Shown here piece by piece: positions 8,488-17,557 of a stretch of DNA of 33,326 nucleotides. Numbering within the stretch: position 1 is the stretch's first letter; the number at the start of each line of letters is the position of its first letter. The translations under genes and the position numbers were made by a program. Under the pieces are notes generated by a model. The model saw nothing but the letters and a program-made list of their open reading frames with translations, was not told where the DNA came from and did no database searches. Source of the DNA: Verrucomicrobiia bacterium (GTDB lineage: Bacteria; Verrucomicrobiota; Verrucomicrobiia; Verrucomicrobiales; Akkermansiaceae); the NCBI GenBank assembly GCA_030430455.1, contig JAUIJB010000043.1, positions 1-33,326 on the forward strand, given 5' to 3'.

Positions 8488-9074
8488 GGGCGCGGCTCGT
8501 TGAGTTCATCCGCCATCGCCTGGGCAAACTCGGCGAGGCGCTGGAAGGACTGGCGGTAGCGCTCGGTCGGCGCCGCCCCGGCGGAGCCCGACAGCCGCGC
8601 GGTCTCGCTGCGGGTCCAGGCGCGCAGCCGGTCGAGCTCGGCGCGCAGCTGGCCGACCAGATAGTCCTCGCGCTCCTTGAGGTGGCGCTGGAGGTCCTCC
8701 TGCCACGACTGCATCCAGCGGCCGAGCCGCCGCTCGAGCTCGCCGCCATCAACGCCACCGTCACCACCATGGCCGTGCTGCTCGCGGGCCAGCGACTGGA
8801 CCTGCTGGGCGAGGCGGCGGATCTCCTCGAACTGCTGCAGGCGGCCGGCGTCGACCTCGTCGCGCAGGCGGACCAGGCGCTCTTCCTGATGGCGCTGGAA
8901 GGCGGCGAGGCGGGCATCGAGGGTGCCGGCGGCCTCGTCCGCCGGCATCGGCCGGAGGTGCTTTTCGAGGCGGGCGAGGCGTTGCTCGACCTCCTGCATC
9001 TGGCGGCCAACGAGGATCTCACGGATTCGCTCGACCTGGCGCGCCGTCTGGGGGGCGGTGCTGGGGTGGGGCAT
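8484..9074 (-). CDS. Coiled-coil protein, unknown function
   Basis: 196 residues starting at the ATG at 9074. The sequence is dominated by heptad-like charged/Leu repeats: RQVERIREILVGRQMQEVEQRLARLEKHLRPM (about 12-43), then LDARLAAFQRHQEERLVRLRDEVDAGRLQQFEEIRRLAQQVQSLAREQ (52-99). A Gly/His spacer follows, and a second helical region (LERRLGRWMQSWQEDLQRHLKEREDYLVGQLRAELDRLRAW). No catalytic motif or signal peptide is seen. It opens the minus-strand run and overlaps the Pro-rich gene by 4 bp, so a scaffolding or assembly role with that partner is the simplest guess. Confidence 0.65.
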   Translation of the reverse strand: MPHPSTAPQTARQVERIREILVGRQMQEVEQRLARLEKHLRPMPADEAAGTLDARLAAFQRHQEERLVRLRDEVDAGRLQQFEEIRRLAQQVQSLAREQHGHGGDGGVDGGELERRLGRWMQSWQEDLQRHLKEREDYLVGQLRAELDRLRAWTRSETARLSGSAGAAPTERYRQSFQRLAEFAQAMADELNEPRP

Positions 9075-9267
9075 GGACTGGACCTGTGGGGGGGTGGGTG
9101 AACGTCGGTCCGACGGGGGGTGGAGGAGCTTACGGTGCCGCCGCGGGGCGGGGAAGCCGAAGATGATTGCTTCGTGTTTGTTGAATTTCGGGGAATTTGC
9201 GTCTTTTGGCCGCCCGGGCGCGTGTCGGTGAAAGACAGCGGGGCCGGCCTATGGTAGGAGTGCGCCC

Positions 9268-9981
9268 ATGGCGGCGAGCAAGGACGCGAACGAGGGCGGG
9301 ACCCCGGCGGAGGCCAAGCCGGCCGGCAAGGCCGGCGGCAAGGCGAATGACAAGCTGATGCAGCAGGCTTACGAGGCGACGCGCAAGAGTCTGATCGCGC
9401 GTCTTGACAACTGGGAGGACCGCCGCACCTGGGAGGAGTTCTACGAGACCTACTGGCGCCTGATTTACGCCGTCGGGATCAAGTCTGGCCTGCGCCCGGA
9501 GGAGGCCCACGACTGCGTCCAGGAGACGATTCTCTCGATCGCCAAGCAGAGCAAGAAGAAGCTCTACGACCCGGCCCAGGGCTCCTTCAAGACCTGGTTG
9601 ATGAACATGACCCGGTGGCGGATCAACGACCAGTTCCGCAAGCGCAAGAAGGACACCGCGATGCCGGGAGGCGACTGGCTGGACGACCGCAAGACCGCGG
9701 TGATCGACCGCTTCGAGGACCCCAACGGCGACCTCCTCGAGCGGCTGTGGGACGTCGAGTGGAAGAAGAACGTCGCCGAGGCCGCGCTCGCCAAGGTCAA
9801 GGCGCGGGTGTCGCCGAAGCAGTACCAGATCTTCGACTACTACGTGGTGCGGCAGTGGGACGCCAAGCGGGTCCAGGAGCACCTCGGCGTGAGCATGGCC
9901 CAGGTCTACCTCGCCAAGCACCGGGTCGGCGCGGTATTGAAGCGCGAGCTGGCGCGCATGGAAGAGAATGCCGACGAGTAG
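9268..9981 (+). CDS. ECF-type RNA polymerase sigma factor
   Basis: 237 residues. Region 2 is clear: TWEEFYETYWRLIYAVGIKSGLRPEEAHDCVQETILSIAK, followed by FKTWLMNMTRWRINDQFRKRKKD, the DNA-melting and -10-contacting part. Region 4 ends the protein: RVSPKQYQIFDYYVVRQWDAKRVQEHLGVSMAQVYLAKHRVGAVLKREL, a helix-turn-helix for the -35 element. The first 35 residues are an Ala/Lys/Gly-rich extension. A TAGGAG ribosome site lies about 9 nt before the ATG. The last 14 bp overlap the receptor kinase gene, so the two are co-translated. This is the kinase-linked type of ECF system seen in Planctomycetes-Verrucomicrobia bacteria, where no anti-sigma gene is present and the kinase is thought to be the sensor. 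Confidence 0.9.
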   Translation: MAASKDANEGGTPAEAKPAGKAGGKANDKLMQQAYEATRKSLIARLDNWEDRRTWEEFYETYWRLIYAVGIKSGLRPEEAHDCVQETILSIAKQSKKKLYDPAQGSFKTWLMNMTRWRINDQFRKRKKDTAMPGGDWLDDRKTAVIDRFEDPNGDLLERLWDVEWKKNVAEAALAKVKARVSPKQYQIFDYYVVRQWDAKRVQEHLGVSMAQVYLAKHRVGAVLKRELARMEENADE

Positions 9982-12619
9982 GACGCACCCAGAACCGACG
10001 ATCCCGGACCACGAGGTGATCCGGCAGATCGGCGGAGGTGCGTACGGAGAGGTCTGGCTGGCCCGCGGGGTCACCGGGGCCCTGCGCGCCGTCAAGGTGG
10101 TGTGGCGCGAGGACTTCGAGGACGAGCGCGGCTTCGACCGCGAGTTCCAGGGCATCCTCAAGTACGAGCCGATGTCGCGCGACCACCCGGGGCTGGTCAG
10201 CATCCTCCACGTCGGCCGCTCGCCCGACGGCAGCTCGTTCTACTACTACGTGATGGAGCTGGGCGACGACGTCCTGACCGGGCGCGAGATCAACCCGATC
10301 GAGTACGAGGCCCGCACGCTGCGCAGCGACGTCAAGGCGGCCGGCGGCAAGCGCCTCGAGACCGCCTTCTGCATCGACGTCGGACTGCGCCTCGCCGAGG
10401 CGCTCGACCACCTCCACTCGAAGGGGCTGGCCCACCGCGACGTCAAGCCGTCGAACGTGATCTTCATCGGCGGCAAGGCCCAGCTGGCCGACATCGGCCT
10501 GGTCGCCGCGCGCGGCCAGCGGACCTTCGTGGGTACCGAGGGCTTCGTGCCGCCGGAGGGCCCCGGTTCGGCGCAGGCCGACGTCTACAGCCTCGGCAAG
10601 GTGCTCTACGAGATGGCCACGGGGAAGGACCGGATGGAGTTTCCCGAGCTGCCCGACGAGATCCCCTCGGGCGCCGAGCGCAAGCAGTGGCTGGCGCTCA
10701 ACCAGGTGATCTGCGAGGTGTGCAACCCGCGGGTCTCACGGCGCGGCATCCGCAGCGCGGCGGAACTCGGCGCGGCGATGTCGGCGCTGCGGGTCGGCCG
10801 GCGGCGCAGGCGGCGGCGCCCGGTCGGCGCGATGCTCACCGCGGCCTGCGCCCTGATGCTGTTCGGCTGGGGCGTGGCGCAGCTGGTCGGCAAGCGGCCG
10901 TGGCAGGCGGCCGGGGCGGCAGGGCCGGCCACGGGCGTCGCCGGCGGGGCGCTGGCTGCCTCCGGCGAGGGCGTCGCGTCCACGTCGACGACCGCGGTCA
11001 CCGAGGTGGCTCCGCGGGAGGCCTTCGTCAAGGTGACCAGCAGCCCGGATGGCGCGGACGTGCTCGACCAGTCCGGCGGCCTGATCGGCCGCACGCCGAC
11101 CAACGTGCTGGAGTCCTTCGTCGGCGAGCAACTCCGCCTGGTCCTGGTGAAGGAGGGCTTCGAGCCCTACATGATCGAGCACCAGGTGCCGGCCGGCGCG
11201 GCCGACGAGCCGCTGGTGCTCTCGGCCGTGCTCGCGGTCGACTCGCCGCCGGTGGCCGGCCAGCCGTGGAGCGACCACCTCGGTGCCTCGTACCGCCCGG
11301 TCGGCGTCGGCCACGAGCGCAATTTCCTGGTCACCTCGCGCTCATGGAATGCCTACGCGGAGGCCGCTTCGCGGCCGGACAACGCCGCGGTCCTGACGCG
11401 GGTCGACGAGGGCGGCCGGCGCCGCCGGGTGGCGGTGACCGACGAGCGGGAGGCCCGCCTGTTCTGCGACTGGCTGGTGCGCGAGGGCACCGCGCAGGGT
11501 TACCTGAACGATGGTTTCGAGGCGATCCCGCTGATCGACCACGAGGTCGAGGTCGACGGGCTCGAGGGCCGTGCGCGGGACGAGGGCTGGCGGCCGTTCC
11601 GGGTGCGCGTGCAGCCGGTCCGCTTCGCGCGGGTGTTGGTGACGAGCCAGCCGCCGGGCGCCGAGGTCTATGTCAATGGCGCCAGTTGGGGCGAGGCCGA
11701 GGGACCGCTGCTGGTCGACCGGATCCGCCCGGGCCAGGTCGAGCTCTTCGTTTCGCTGGAGGGCTTCAAGCCACAGACCCAGCGCTTCCGGGTCAACCCC
11801 GGCGAGACCAAGGAGCTCGCCATCCAACTGCAGGCGAACCTCAGCGTGAGGCTCGATCGACCGTGGACGAACTCGCTCGGCATGGAACTGGTGCCGGCCG
11901 GGAAGGACTGGATGGTCGCGGTGTGGGAGACCCGCGTCCGCGACTACTACGAGTTCGCCCGAGCCACCCGCAACCCGGTGCCCGACACCATCGACGGCTC
12001 GGGCGGCTGGGCCGACCACCCGGTGATCTCGGTGTCGCGCAGCGAGGCCGAGGCCTTCTGCCAGTGGCTCACCGAGAAGGAGCGCCGCGAGGAGCGCCTG
12101 ACCCGCTCGCAGGCCTACCGGCTGCCGACCGATGCCGAGTGGAGCTCGCTCGCCGGGGTGAGCGAGGAGGCCGAGCTCTCGCCCGGCCAGCGCGACCGCT
12201 TCAAGACCGAGGAGTTTTTCTGGGGCTGGGAGTGGCCGCCGCCGCCCGGCTCCGGCAACCTCGCCGATGCCTCCGCCGACTTGCCCGCCGGGCGCCGCAT
12301 CGAGGGCTACGACGACGGCTTCCCCGAGACCTCCGAGGTGGGGTCCTTCCCGGCCAACGAACTCGGCGTCCACGACCTCTGCGGCAACGCCCAGGAGTGG
12401 GTCGCCGACGCCTACAGCTCGCAGCCCGGGGCCGACGAGGGACTGCTGCGTGGCGGCGGCTGGATGACCTACTCCGAGGAGAGCCTCTACCTCGGCGCGC
12501 GCAACCCGCAGCCGCCCGACTCCCACCAGTTGACCTTCGGCTTCCGCGTGGTGCTGGCCCGCGAGCCGAGCGACGCGGAGGAGGAGAACGGCGCGGTCGA
12601 GGTCGGCGGGGAGGGCTGA
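9968..12619 (+). CDS. Transmembrane Ser/Thr kinase with PEGA repeats and FGE-sulfatase-like sensor
   Basis: 883 residues. The kinase lobe (about 15-270) has the Gly loop IGGGAYGEVW, Lys43 in AVKVVW, and the catalytic loop HRDVKPSN near 156-163. The metal motif reads DIG instead of DFG. One membrane helix follows the Arg-rich stretch (about 285-304). Outside the membrane are PEGA domain 1 (VKVTSSPDGADVLDQSG), a degenerate FGE-like segment (NFLVTSRSWNAYAEAA...EREARLFCDWLV), PEGA domain 2 (VLVTSQPPGAEVYVNGASWG), and a fuller FGE-sulfatase domain (NSLGMELVPAG...GVHDLCGNAQEWV...GFRVVLA). The Cys pair used by true formylglycine-generating enzymes is not seen, so this domain more likely binds ligand than acts as an enzyme. 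The start overlaps the sigma gene by 14 bp; the pair is probably a signalling unit. Confidence 0.9.
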   Translation: MPTSRTHPEPTIPDHEVIRQIGGGAYGEVWLARGVTGALRAVKVVWREDFEDERGFDREFQGILKYEPMSRDHPGLVSILHVGRSPDGSSFYYYVMELGDDVLTGREINPIEYEARTLRSDVKAAGGKRLETAFCIDVGLRLAEALDHLHSKGLAHRDVKPSNVIFIGGKAQLADIGLVAARGQRTFVGTEGFVPPEGPGSAQADVYSLGKVLYEMATGKDRMEFPELPDEIPSGAERKQWLALNQVICEVCNPRVSRRGIRSAAELGAAMSALRVGRRRRRRRPVGAMLTAACALMLFGWGVAQLVGKRPWQAAGAAGPATGVAGGALAASGEGVASTSTTAVTEVAPREAFVKVTSSPDGADVLDQSGGLIGRTPTNVLESFVGEQLRLVLVKEGFEPYMIEHQVPAGAADEPLVLSAVLAVDSPPVAGQPWSDHLGASYRPVGVGHERNFLVTSRSWNAYAEAASRPDNAAVLTRVDEGGRRRRVAVTDEREARLFCDWLVREGTAQGYLNDGFEAIPLIDHEVEVDGLEGRARDEGWRPFRVRVQPVRFARVLVTSQPPGAEVYVNGASWGEAEGPLLVDRIRPGQVELFVSLEGFKPQTQRFRVNPGETKELAIQLQANLSVRLDRPWTNSLGMELVPAGKDWMVAVWETRVRDYYEFARATRNPVPDTIDGSGGWADHPVISVSRSEAEAFCQWLTEKERREERLTRSQAYRLPTDAEWSSLAGVSEEAELSPGQRDRFKTEEFFWGWEWPPPPGSGNLADASADLPAGRRIEGYDDGFPETSEVGSFPANELGVHDLCGNAQEWVADAYSSQPGADEGLLRGGGWMTYSEESLYLGARNPQPPDSHQLTFGFRVVLAREPSDAEEENGAVEVGGEG

Positions 12620-12630
12620 GTGCTAGAAGG

Positions 12631-12676
12631 GCCGAGAAGGGCCGAGGAGGGACGAGGAGGGACGAGGAGGGACGAG
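12631..12676. repeat. Decanucleotide tandem array (GACGAGGAGG)n
   Basis: Four 10-bp units plus a partial one: GCCGAGAAGG, GCCGAGGAGG, GACGAGGAGG, GACGAGGAGG, GACGAG. It begins about 10 bp after the stop of the kinase gene and grades from a divergent first unit into perfect copies. Confidence 0.9.
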
Positions 12677-12772
12677 TGCCGTGGACGATGGGGCGGGGAA
12701 GTCTTCGATGCGACCGGTCCGAGATCGGCACTCCGAGTGATCCCGGCGGCATGGAAGTCACTGGCCGGCATC

Positions 12773-12812
12773 ATGAATCGGATCGGTGTAGAATGAATCG
12801 GATCGGTGTAGA
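12773..12812. repeat. 20-bp tandem duplication bordering the transposase remnant
   Basis: ATGAATCGGATCGGTGTAGA occurs twice head to tail (12773-12792 and 12793-12812). The core GATCGGTGTAG recurs in the same orientation at 13618-13628 on the far side of the transposase fragment. The fragment is therefore bracketed by 11-bp direct repeats. Confidence 0.85.
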
Positions 12813-12818
12813 AAACTC

Positions 12819-13676
12819 TCAGGGATTTGTGCTCCATACGCGGGCGATGCGGGCCAGAGCTTCGCTCCAGGGAGCCTCGCGGTAGAGCCAGACGCGCAGC
12901 CACCGGATGAAGCGCACCGTCCGCTGTGTGGCTCGACGGACGGCCCGCTGGATGAAGTCGCCGGTCTCCGCCAAAGCCCGACCTTCGCGATTGGTCCGCG
13001 TCCTTTGGCGGATCTCGTTTCGCCGGGCCTCCACCTCGTCCTCGATGCCCGCTTCCCTGCGGATCGTCTCTTCCATCAACAGGCTGAGGTTGTGCGCAAG
13101 GCAGGCGAAGATCGCGTGGCTTCTCTTGGCCGTCTCGCCACTGGCCCAGGACTTAGTCTCGGCCATCTTGTTCTTGAGCTCGTCGAAGACCTTTTCGATG
13201 ACCCAGCGGTGCTTGTAAGCCAGCGCGATGGCCCAGGCGGGGAGCGTCAGTTCGTTGGTGAGAAAGGTGTAGCTCTGCCCATCGCGCGGGTCGCGATAGA
13301 TGACGCGGCGCAGCGTTTCTCCCGTGGCTCCACCGACAAGGACGTCGCTCTGGATGCCGGCATTCCGAGAGTCGTGTGGGTCGAAGAGATCGATGGAGAG
13401 GGTTTTTAGGGCGCTGTTGCTCTTTTCGCGGGTGATGAAGTAGATGCCGCTCCTTTTGAGGCGCGCCCAGTTGGGGTAGTCGATGCAGGCCTTGTCCCAG
13501 GCGAAGAGGACCTTCTGGCCTTTGGCCGCGCCTTGGCGCAGGGTTTCGATTTCGGCGCGTTTGAGGACGGTGGCGTCGTGGGCCTTCTTTTTGCCATCCT
13601 TCGGGCGGCTGGAGCCAGATCGGTGTAGCCAATAAAAGGACACACCTTTAGTTGCTAGTTGTTCATCTTTAGCCAA
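12819..13676 (-). pseudogene. IS4-type DDE transposase, N-terminally truncated
   Basis: The C-terminal two thirds of a DDE transposase are intact: the AWDKACIDY segment, the central beta-strand region, and the YKHRWVIEKVFDELKNKM helix with the Y-x2-R-x3-E-x6-K signature of the IS4 superfamily, then a Lys/Arg-rich tail. The first part of the catalytic domain, with an expected acidic residue, is missing. The initial 17 or so residues of the open frame (ATKGVSFYWL) come from the 44-bp duplicated sequence at 13627-13714, not from a transposase. The gene is therefore a remnant that can no longer move on its own. Its base composition is less GC-rich than its neighbours, consistent with transfer. 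Confidence 0.85.
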
Positions 13677-13714
13677 TAAAAGGACACACCTTTAGTTGCT
13701 AGTTGTTCACCTTT
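13627..13714. repeat. 44-bp tandem duplication at the upstream edge of the transposase remnant
   Basis: 13627-13670 and 13671-13714 are the same 44-bp sequence with one T/C difference (13665 against 13709). Each begins AGCCAATAAAAGGACACACC. On the minus strand this reads towards the transposase and looks like a mobile-element end. The duplication supplies the start codon of the truncated transposase frame. Confidence 0.85.
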
Positions 13715-13920
13715 AGTCGTTGGGCTGCGCCAAGGGTTGCTCGGTTCTTGGGAAGGGAGCATCGGAGGCAGGCCACCTTGCGTCGGGCGGCTGGGGAGCG
13801 CGGGGCTCCCGAGACCCGCAAACCCCTTGAGCAGCGGGCCATCACGCCAGCCCGAGAGCCGCCCGCGCTGCCAGTGGAAGGCCTTGTCCGGACGGAAAAA
13901 AATCGCTTGCCTCGCCGGCC

Positions 13921-13951
13921 CGGAGCATGGAGGCTCCGTAAACCTTATAAA
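13921..13951 (+). promoter_or_regulatory. Hairpin and A/T-rich leader before cysJ
   Basis: CGGAGC (13921-13926) pairs with GCTCCG (13933-13938) around a 6-nt loop. TATAAA at 13946-13951 follows, in a stretch (13939-13975) far richer in A and T than the surroundings. TATAAA is a fair -10 candidate, but no -35 at proper spacing was found (TTGCCT at 13907 is 33 bp away). The start codon at 13973 has AAGG only 2 nt upstream, which is unusually close for a ribosome site. Confidence 0.4.
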
Positions 13952-13972
13952 CATTAGCAACAAACTAAGGAA

Positions 13973-15763
13973 ATGCTTCCTGATCACGCCCCCTTTCCGC
14001 CGGAGCAGCGTCCGGCCCTGGACGCCCTGCTCCACTCGCTGAGCCCGGGCCAGCGCCTGTGGCTGGCGGGGTTCCTCTCGGCTGACGGGACCGCTGCCGC
14101 GCCCGCCGGGGCGGCCCCCGCCGGGGCAAAGGCGGCGCAGCCGCTGACGGTGCTCTACGGCACCGAGTCGGGAAATGCCGAGCAGCTCGCGGACGAATCG
14201 GCCAAGCTGGCGAAGAAGCGCGGCTTCAAGCCGAGCGTGAAGAACATGGCCGAGATCAGCCCGGCCGAGCTCGAGAAGGGCGGCAACCTGCTGGTGATCG
14301 TCAGCACCTGGGGCGAGGGCGACCCGCCGGAGGCCGCGGTCGACTTCCACCGCGACCTGATGACCGCCCAGCGCGACCTGTCGAAGCTGAAATTCTCGGT
14401 CTGCGCGCTCGGCGACACCTCCTATGAGCGCTTTTGCCAGACCGGCAAGGAGGTCGACGCGCGCCTCTCCGAGCTCGGTGCCGAGCGCATCGCGCCACGG
14501 CAGGATTGCGACGTCGACTTCGAGGAAGCACACACCGCCTGGCTCGACGCCGCGCTGGAGGCCTTCGGTCCTCCGTCGGGCGCCTCCGCCGCGACCCCTG
14601 CGCCGGCGGCCGCGGCGGTCGCCGTGCCGGCGGCCACCGTCTACGACAAGAAGAACCCCTTTCCCGCCGCCATGGAGGCCAAGGTGCTGCTCAACGGCGA
14701 GGGCAGCGCCAAGGAGACCTGGCACTACGAGCTCTCGCTCGAGGGTTCGGGCCTGAGCTACGAGCCGGGCGACGCGCTGGCGGTGGTGCCGGTCAACGCG
14801 CCGGACATCGTCGAGGCGGTGCTCAAGGCGGCCAAGCTCAACGGCACCGAGGAGGTGGAGCTCAAGGGGGGGCTGCGCAAGCACCTTGCCAACGCCCTGC
14901 GCGAGGACCTCGACATCACCGCGCTGTCGCGGGCGGTGCTCAAGAAACTGCTCGCGGCGACCGGCTCGGCCAAGCTCGAGGGCCTGCTCTCCGACGAGTC
15001 GAAGAAGGACTTCGCGGTCTACATCGACGGCCGCTGGATCGTCGACGCGCTCGAGGACTTCGCCCCCGACGGACTCGCCGCCGACGCCCTGGCCGGCATT
15101 TTCCGCAAGCTGCCGCCGCGGCTCTACTCGATCGCCTCCAGCCCGCTGGCGCACCCCGACGAGGTCCACCTGACGGTTGCCTCGGTGCGTTACGAGACCC
15201 ACGGGCGCAAGCGCAAGGGGGTGGCCTCGACCTACCTCGCCGACCTCGTCAACGAGGGCGACCCGGTGCTCGTCTACACCCACCGCAACAAGAACTTCCG
15301 CCTGCCCGAGTCGGGCGACACGCCGGTGATCATGATCGGCCCGGGCACCGGCATCGCGCCCTTCCGCGCCTTCGTCGAGCACCGCGCCGAGCAGAGCGCC
15401 AAGGGGGGAACCTGGCTGTTCTTCGGCGACCAGCACTACACCTACGACTTCCTCTACCAGCTCGAGTGGCAGGATCACCTCAAGTCGGGCGCGCTGAGCC
15501 GGCTCGACGTCGCCTTCTCGCGCGACCAGCCCGAAAAGTACTACGTCCAGGACGCGATGCGCGCCCGTGGCCGCGAGCTCTACGAGTGGCTCGAGGCGGG
15601 CGCCCACTTCTACGTCTGCGGCGACGCCAACCGCATGGCCGGCGACGTCCACGAGGCGCTGGTCTCGATCGTCGCCAGCGAGGGCGGCCGGTCGCCCGAG
15701 GAGGCCGAGGCCTACGTCGACGCCCTGAAGAAGGCCAAGCGCTACCAGCGCGACGTGTATTGA
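13973..15763 (+). CDS. cysJ: Sulfite reductase flavoprotein (alpha subunit)
   Basis: 596 residues, the same length as E. coli CysJ. It passes electrons from NADPH through FAD and FMN to the hemoprotein CysI for six-electron reduction of sulfite to sulfide. It has a short N-terminal extension, then the flavodoxin domain (LTVLYGTESGNAEQLA at about 58, STWGEGDPP, ALGDTSYERFCQTG). An Ala/Pro linker and the ferredoxin-reductase-like half follow: PPRLYSIASSP for FAD, GPGTGIAPFRAFVEHR and FFGDQHYTYDFLY for NADPH, and a terminal YQRDVY. It is the first gene of cysJIH; a 69-bp repeat-filled spacer separates it from cysI. Confidence 0.93.
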   Translation: MLPDHAPFPPEQRPALDALLHSLSPGQRLWLAGFLSADGTAAAPAGAAPAGAKAAQPLTVLYGTESGNAEQLADESAKLAKKRGFKPSVKNMAEISPAELEKGGNLLVIVSTWGEGDPPEAAVDFHRDLMTAQRDLSKLKFSVCALGDTSYERFCQTGKEVDARLSELGAERIAPRQDCDVDFEEAHTAWLDAALEAFGPPSGASAATPAPAAAAVAVPAATVYDKKNPFPAAMEAKVLLNGEGSAKETWHYELSLEGSGLSYEPGDALAVVPVNAPDIVEAVLKAAKLNGTEEVELKGGLRKHLANALREDLDITALSRAVLKKLLAATGSAKLEGLLSDESKKDFAVYIDGRWIVDALEDFAPDGLAADALAGIFRKLPPRLYSIASSPLAHPDEVHLTVASVRYETHGRKRKGVASTYLADLVNEGDPVLVYTHRNKNFRLPESGDTPVIMIGPGTGIAPFRAFVEHRAEQSAKGGTWLFFGDQHYTYDFLYQLEWQDHLKSGALSRLDVAFSRDQPEKYYVQDAMRARGRELYEWLEAGAHFYVCGDANRMAGDVHEALVSIVASEGGRSPEEAEAYVDALKKAKRYQRDVY

Positions 15764-15823
15764 AGACGCAAGACCGGAAGACGCAAGACCGGAAGACGGA
15801 AGACAGAAGACTGGAAATCAGAA
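15764..15823. repeat. 7/8-bp tandem array filling the cysJ-cysI spacer
   Basis: A 15-bp unit AGACGCAAGACCGGA occurs twice without interruption (15764-15778, 15779-15793). Shorter units follow: AGACGGA, AGACAGA, AGACTGGA, AATCAGA. All are variants of a 7- or 8-bp AGACNGN word. The array begins directly after the cysJ stop codon and ends about 10 bp before the cysI start. Confidence 0.9.
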
Positions 15824-15832
15824 GATAGAGTC

Positions 15833-17557
15833 ATGAGTGAGGAGAAGAAGCTTTCCGCGAACGAGGGGATCAAGACCCGTTCGAACTACCTGCGCGGCAC
15901 GATCGCCGAGGGCCTGGCCGACCTGTCGACCGGGTCGCTGTCCGACGACGACCAGCAGCTGATCAAGTTCCACGGCAGCTACCAGCAGGACGACCGCGAC
16001 CTGCGCGCCGGGCGCCGCAAGCACAAGCTGGAGAAGGCCTACTCCTTCATGATCCGGATCCGCGTCCCGGGCGGGGTGGCGACGCCGCAGCAGTGGCTCG
16101 AGACCGACCGCATGGCGGGCCAGTTCGCCAACGGCACGATCAAGCTGACCACCCGCCAGGCCTTCCAGTTCCACGGCATCATCAAGTCGAACCTCAAGCG
16201 CACCGTGCGCGAGATCAACCAGGCGGCGATGGACACCATCGCGGCCTGCGGCGACGTCAACCGCAACGTGATGTGCAACCCGAACCCGCACCTGTCCTCG
16301 GTCCACGCCGAGGTGCTCGAGGCGGCCCGGGAGATTTCCGCGCACCTCACCCCGGCGACCCGCGCCTACCATGAGATCTGGCTCGACGGCGAGAAGATCG
16401 AGACCAGCGAGGAGGCGCAGGAGCCGATCTACGGCAAGACCTACCTGCCGCGGAAGTTCAAGATCACCATCGCGGTGCCGCCGAGCAACGACGTCGACAT
16501 CTTCGCCAACTGCCTGTCGTTCATCGCCATCGTCGAGGACGGCAAGCTGGCCGGCTACAATGTCGCCGTCGGCGGCGGCATGGGCTCGACCCACGGCGAC
16601 GAGAAGACCTACCCGCGGATCGCCGACGTGATCGCCTTCTGCACGCCTGAGCAGGTGGTCGACGTGGCCGAGAAGATCGTGCTGATCCAGCGGGACTTCG
16701 GCTGCCGCACCGACCGCAAGCACGCTCGCTTCAAGTACACCGTCGACGACCACGGACCGGACTGGATCCTGGTGAAGCTGAACGACTACCTCGGCTACGA
16801 GCTGGGCCCGGTGCGCGACTACGAGTTCACCGACAACGGCGACCGCTTCGGCTGGGTCGAGGACGAGAAGGGCAACTTCCACTTCACCCTGTTCGTCGAG
16901 GGTGGCCGCGTGCTCGACACCGAGGCCTACCCCATGCGCACCGGCCTGCGCGAGATCGCCGCGATTCACGACGGCGACTTCCGCCTGACCGCGAACCAGA
17001 ACCTGATGATCGCCAACGTGTCGCCGGCGAAGAAGGCGGAGGTCGAGGCGCTGCTGGAGAAGTATGGCATGGCCCGCAGCCACGAGCGGAGCGCGATGCG
17101 GCTGGCATCGATCGCCTGCGTGGCCCTGCCGACCTGCGGCCTGGCGCTGGCCGAGGCCGAGCGCCACCTGCCGGACGTGGTCACCCGGCTCGAGGAGGAC
17201 CTCGAGTCGCTGGGCCTGCGCCACGACGCGATCACCATCCGCATGACCGGCTGCCCCAACGGTTGCGGTCGGCCGTTCATCTCCGAGATCGGCTTCGTCG
17301 GGCGCGGCCCGGGACGCTACAACCTCTACCTTGGCGGCGGCCACGCCGGCCAGCGGCTGAGCAAGTTGTACCGCCAGGACCTCGCCGACGAGGACATCCG
17401 CGCGACCCTGCGGCCGATCCTCGAGCGCTACGCCAAGGAGCGCGAGGAGGGCGAGCGCTTCGGCGACTTCGTGATCCGCGCGGGGATCGTCGCGGCCACC
17501 CGGCAGGGCGGTGACTTCCACGCCAACATCGGGGAGGAGGCCTACGCGAAGGGATGA
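15833..17557 (+). CDS. cysI: Sulfite reductase hemoprotein (beta subunit)
   Basis: 574 residues (E. coli CysI has 570). It binds siroheme coupled to a 4Fe-4S cluster and reduces sulfite to sulfide using electrons from CysJ. Cluster cysteines are visible as C-x5-C in [19 protein letters not shown] and C-x3-C in [12 protein letters not shown]. The sulfite/siroheme pocket region [13 protein letters not shown] and the duplicated ferredoxin-like folds ([27 protein letters not shown]) are typical. The C-terminal residues overlap the cysH start by 4 bp (ATGA), showing a tight operon. Confidence 0.95.
   Translation: MSEEKKLSANEGIKTRSNYLRGTIAEGLADLSTGSLSDDDQQLIKFHGSYQQDDRDLRAGRRKHKLEKAYSFMIRIRVPGGVATPQQWLETDRMAGQFANGTIKLTTRQAFQFHGIIKSNLKRTVREINQAAMDTIAACGDVNRNVMCNPNPHLSSVHAEVLEAAREISAHLTPATRAYHEIWLDGEKIETSEEAQEPIYGKTYLPRKFKITIAVPPSNDVDIFANCLSFIAIVEDGKLAGYNVAVGGGMGSTHGDEKTYPRIADVIAFCTPEQVVDVAEKIVLIQRDFGCRTDRKHARFKYTVDDHGPDWILVKLNDYLGYELGPVRDYEFTDNGDRFGWVEDEKGNFHFTLFVEGGRVLDTEAYPMRTGLREIAAIHDGDFRLTANQNLMIANVSPAKKAEVEALLEKYGMARSHERSAMRLASIACVALPTCGLALAEAERHLPDVVTRLEEDLESLGLRHDAITIRMTGCPNGCGRPFISEIGFVGRGPGRYNLYLGGGHAGQRLSKLYRQDLADEDIRATLRPILERYAKEREEGERFGDFVIRAGIVAATRQGGDFHANIGEEAYAKG

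Noticed and set aside
10102..12885. A long second plus-strand frame across the kinase gene
   Set aside because: Arg/Gly/Pro-rich shadow in another frame; the kinase frame has ordered domains and motifs.
13907..13951. TTGCCT/TATAAA as a standard cysJ promoter
   Set aside because: The spacer is 33 bp, about twice the usual; only the -10-like part is kept as a tentative note.
13655..15652. A 665-codon open frame opposite cysJ
   Set aside because: It is the antisense of a well-supported cysJ, and its first residues are translated from the 44-bp repeat.
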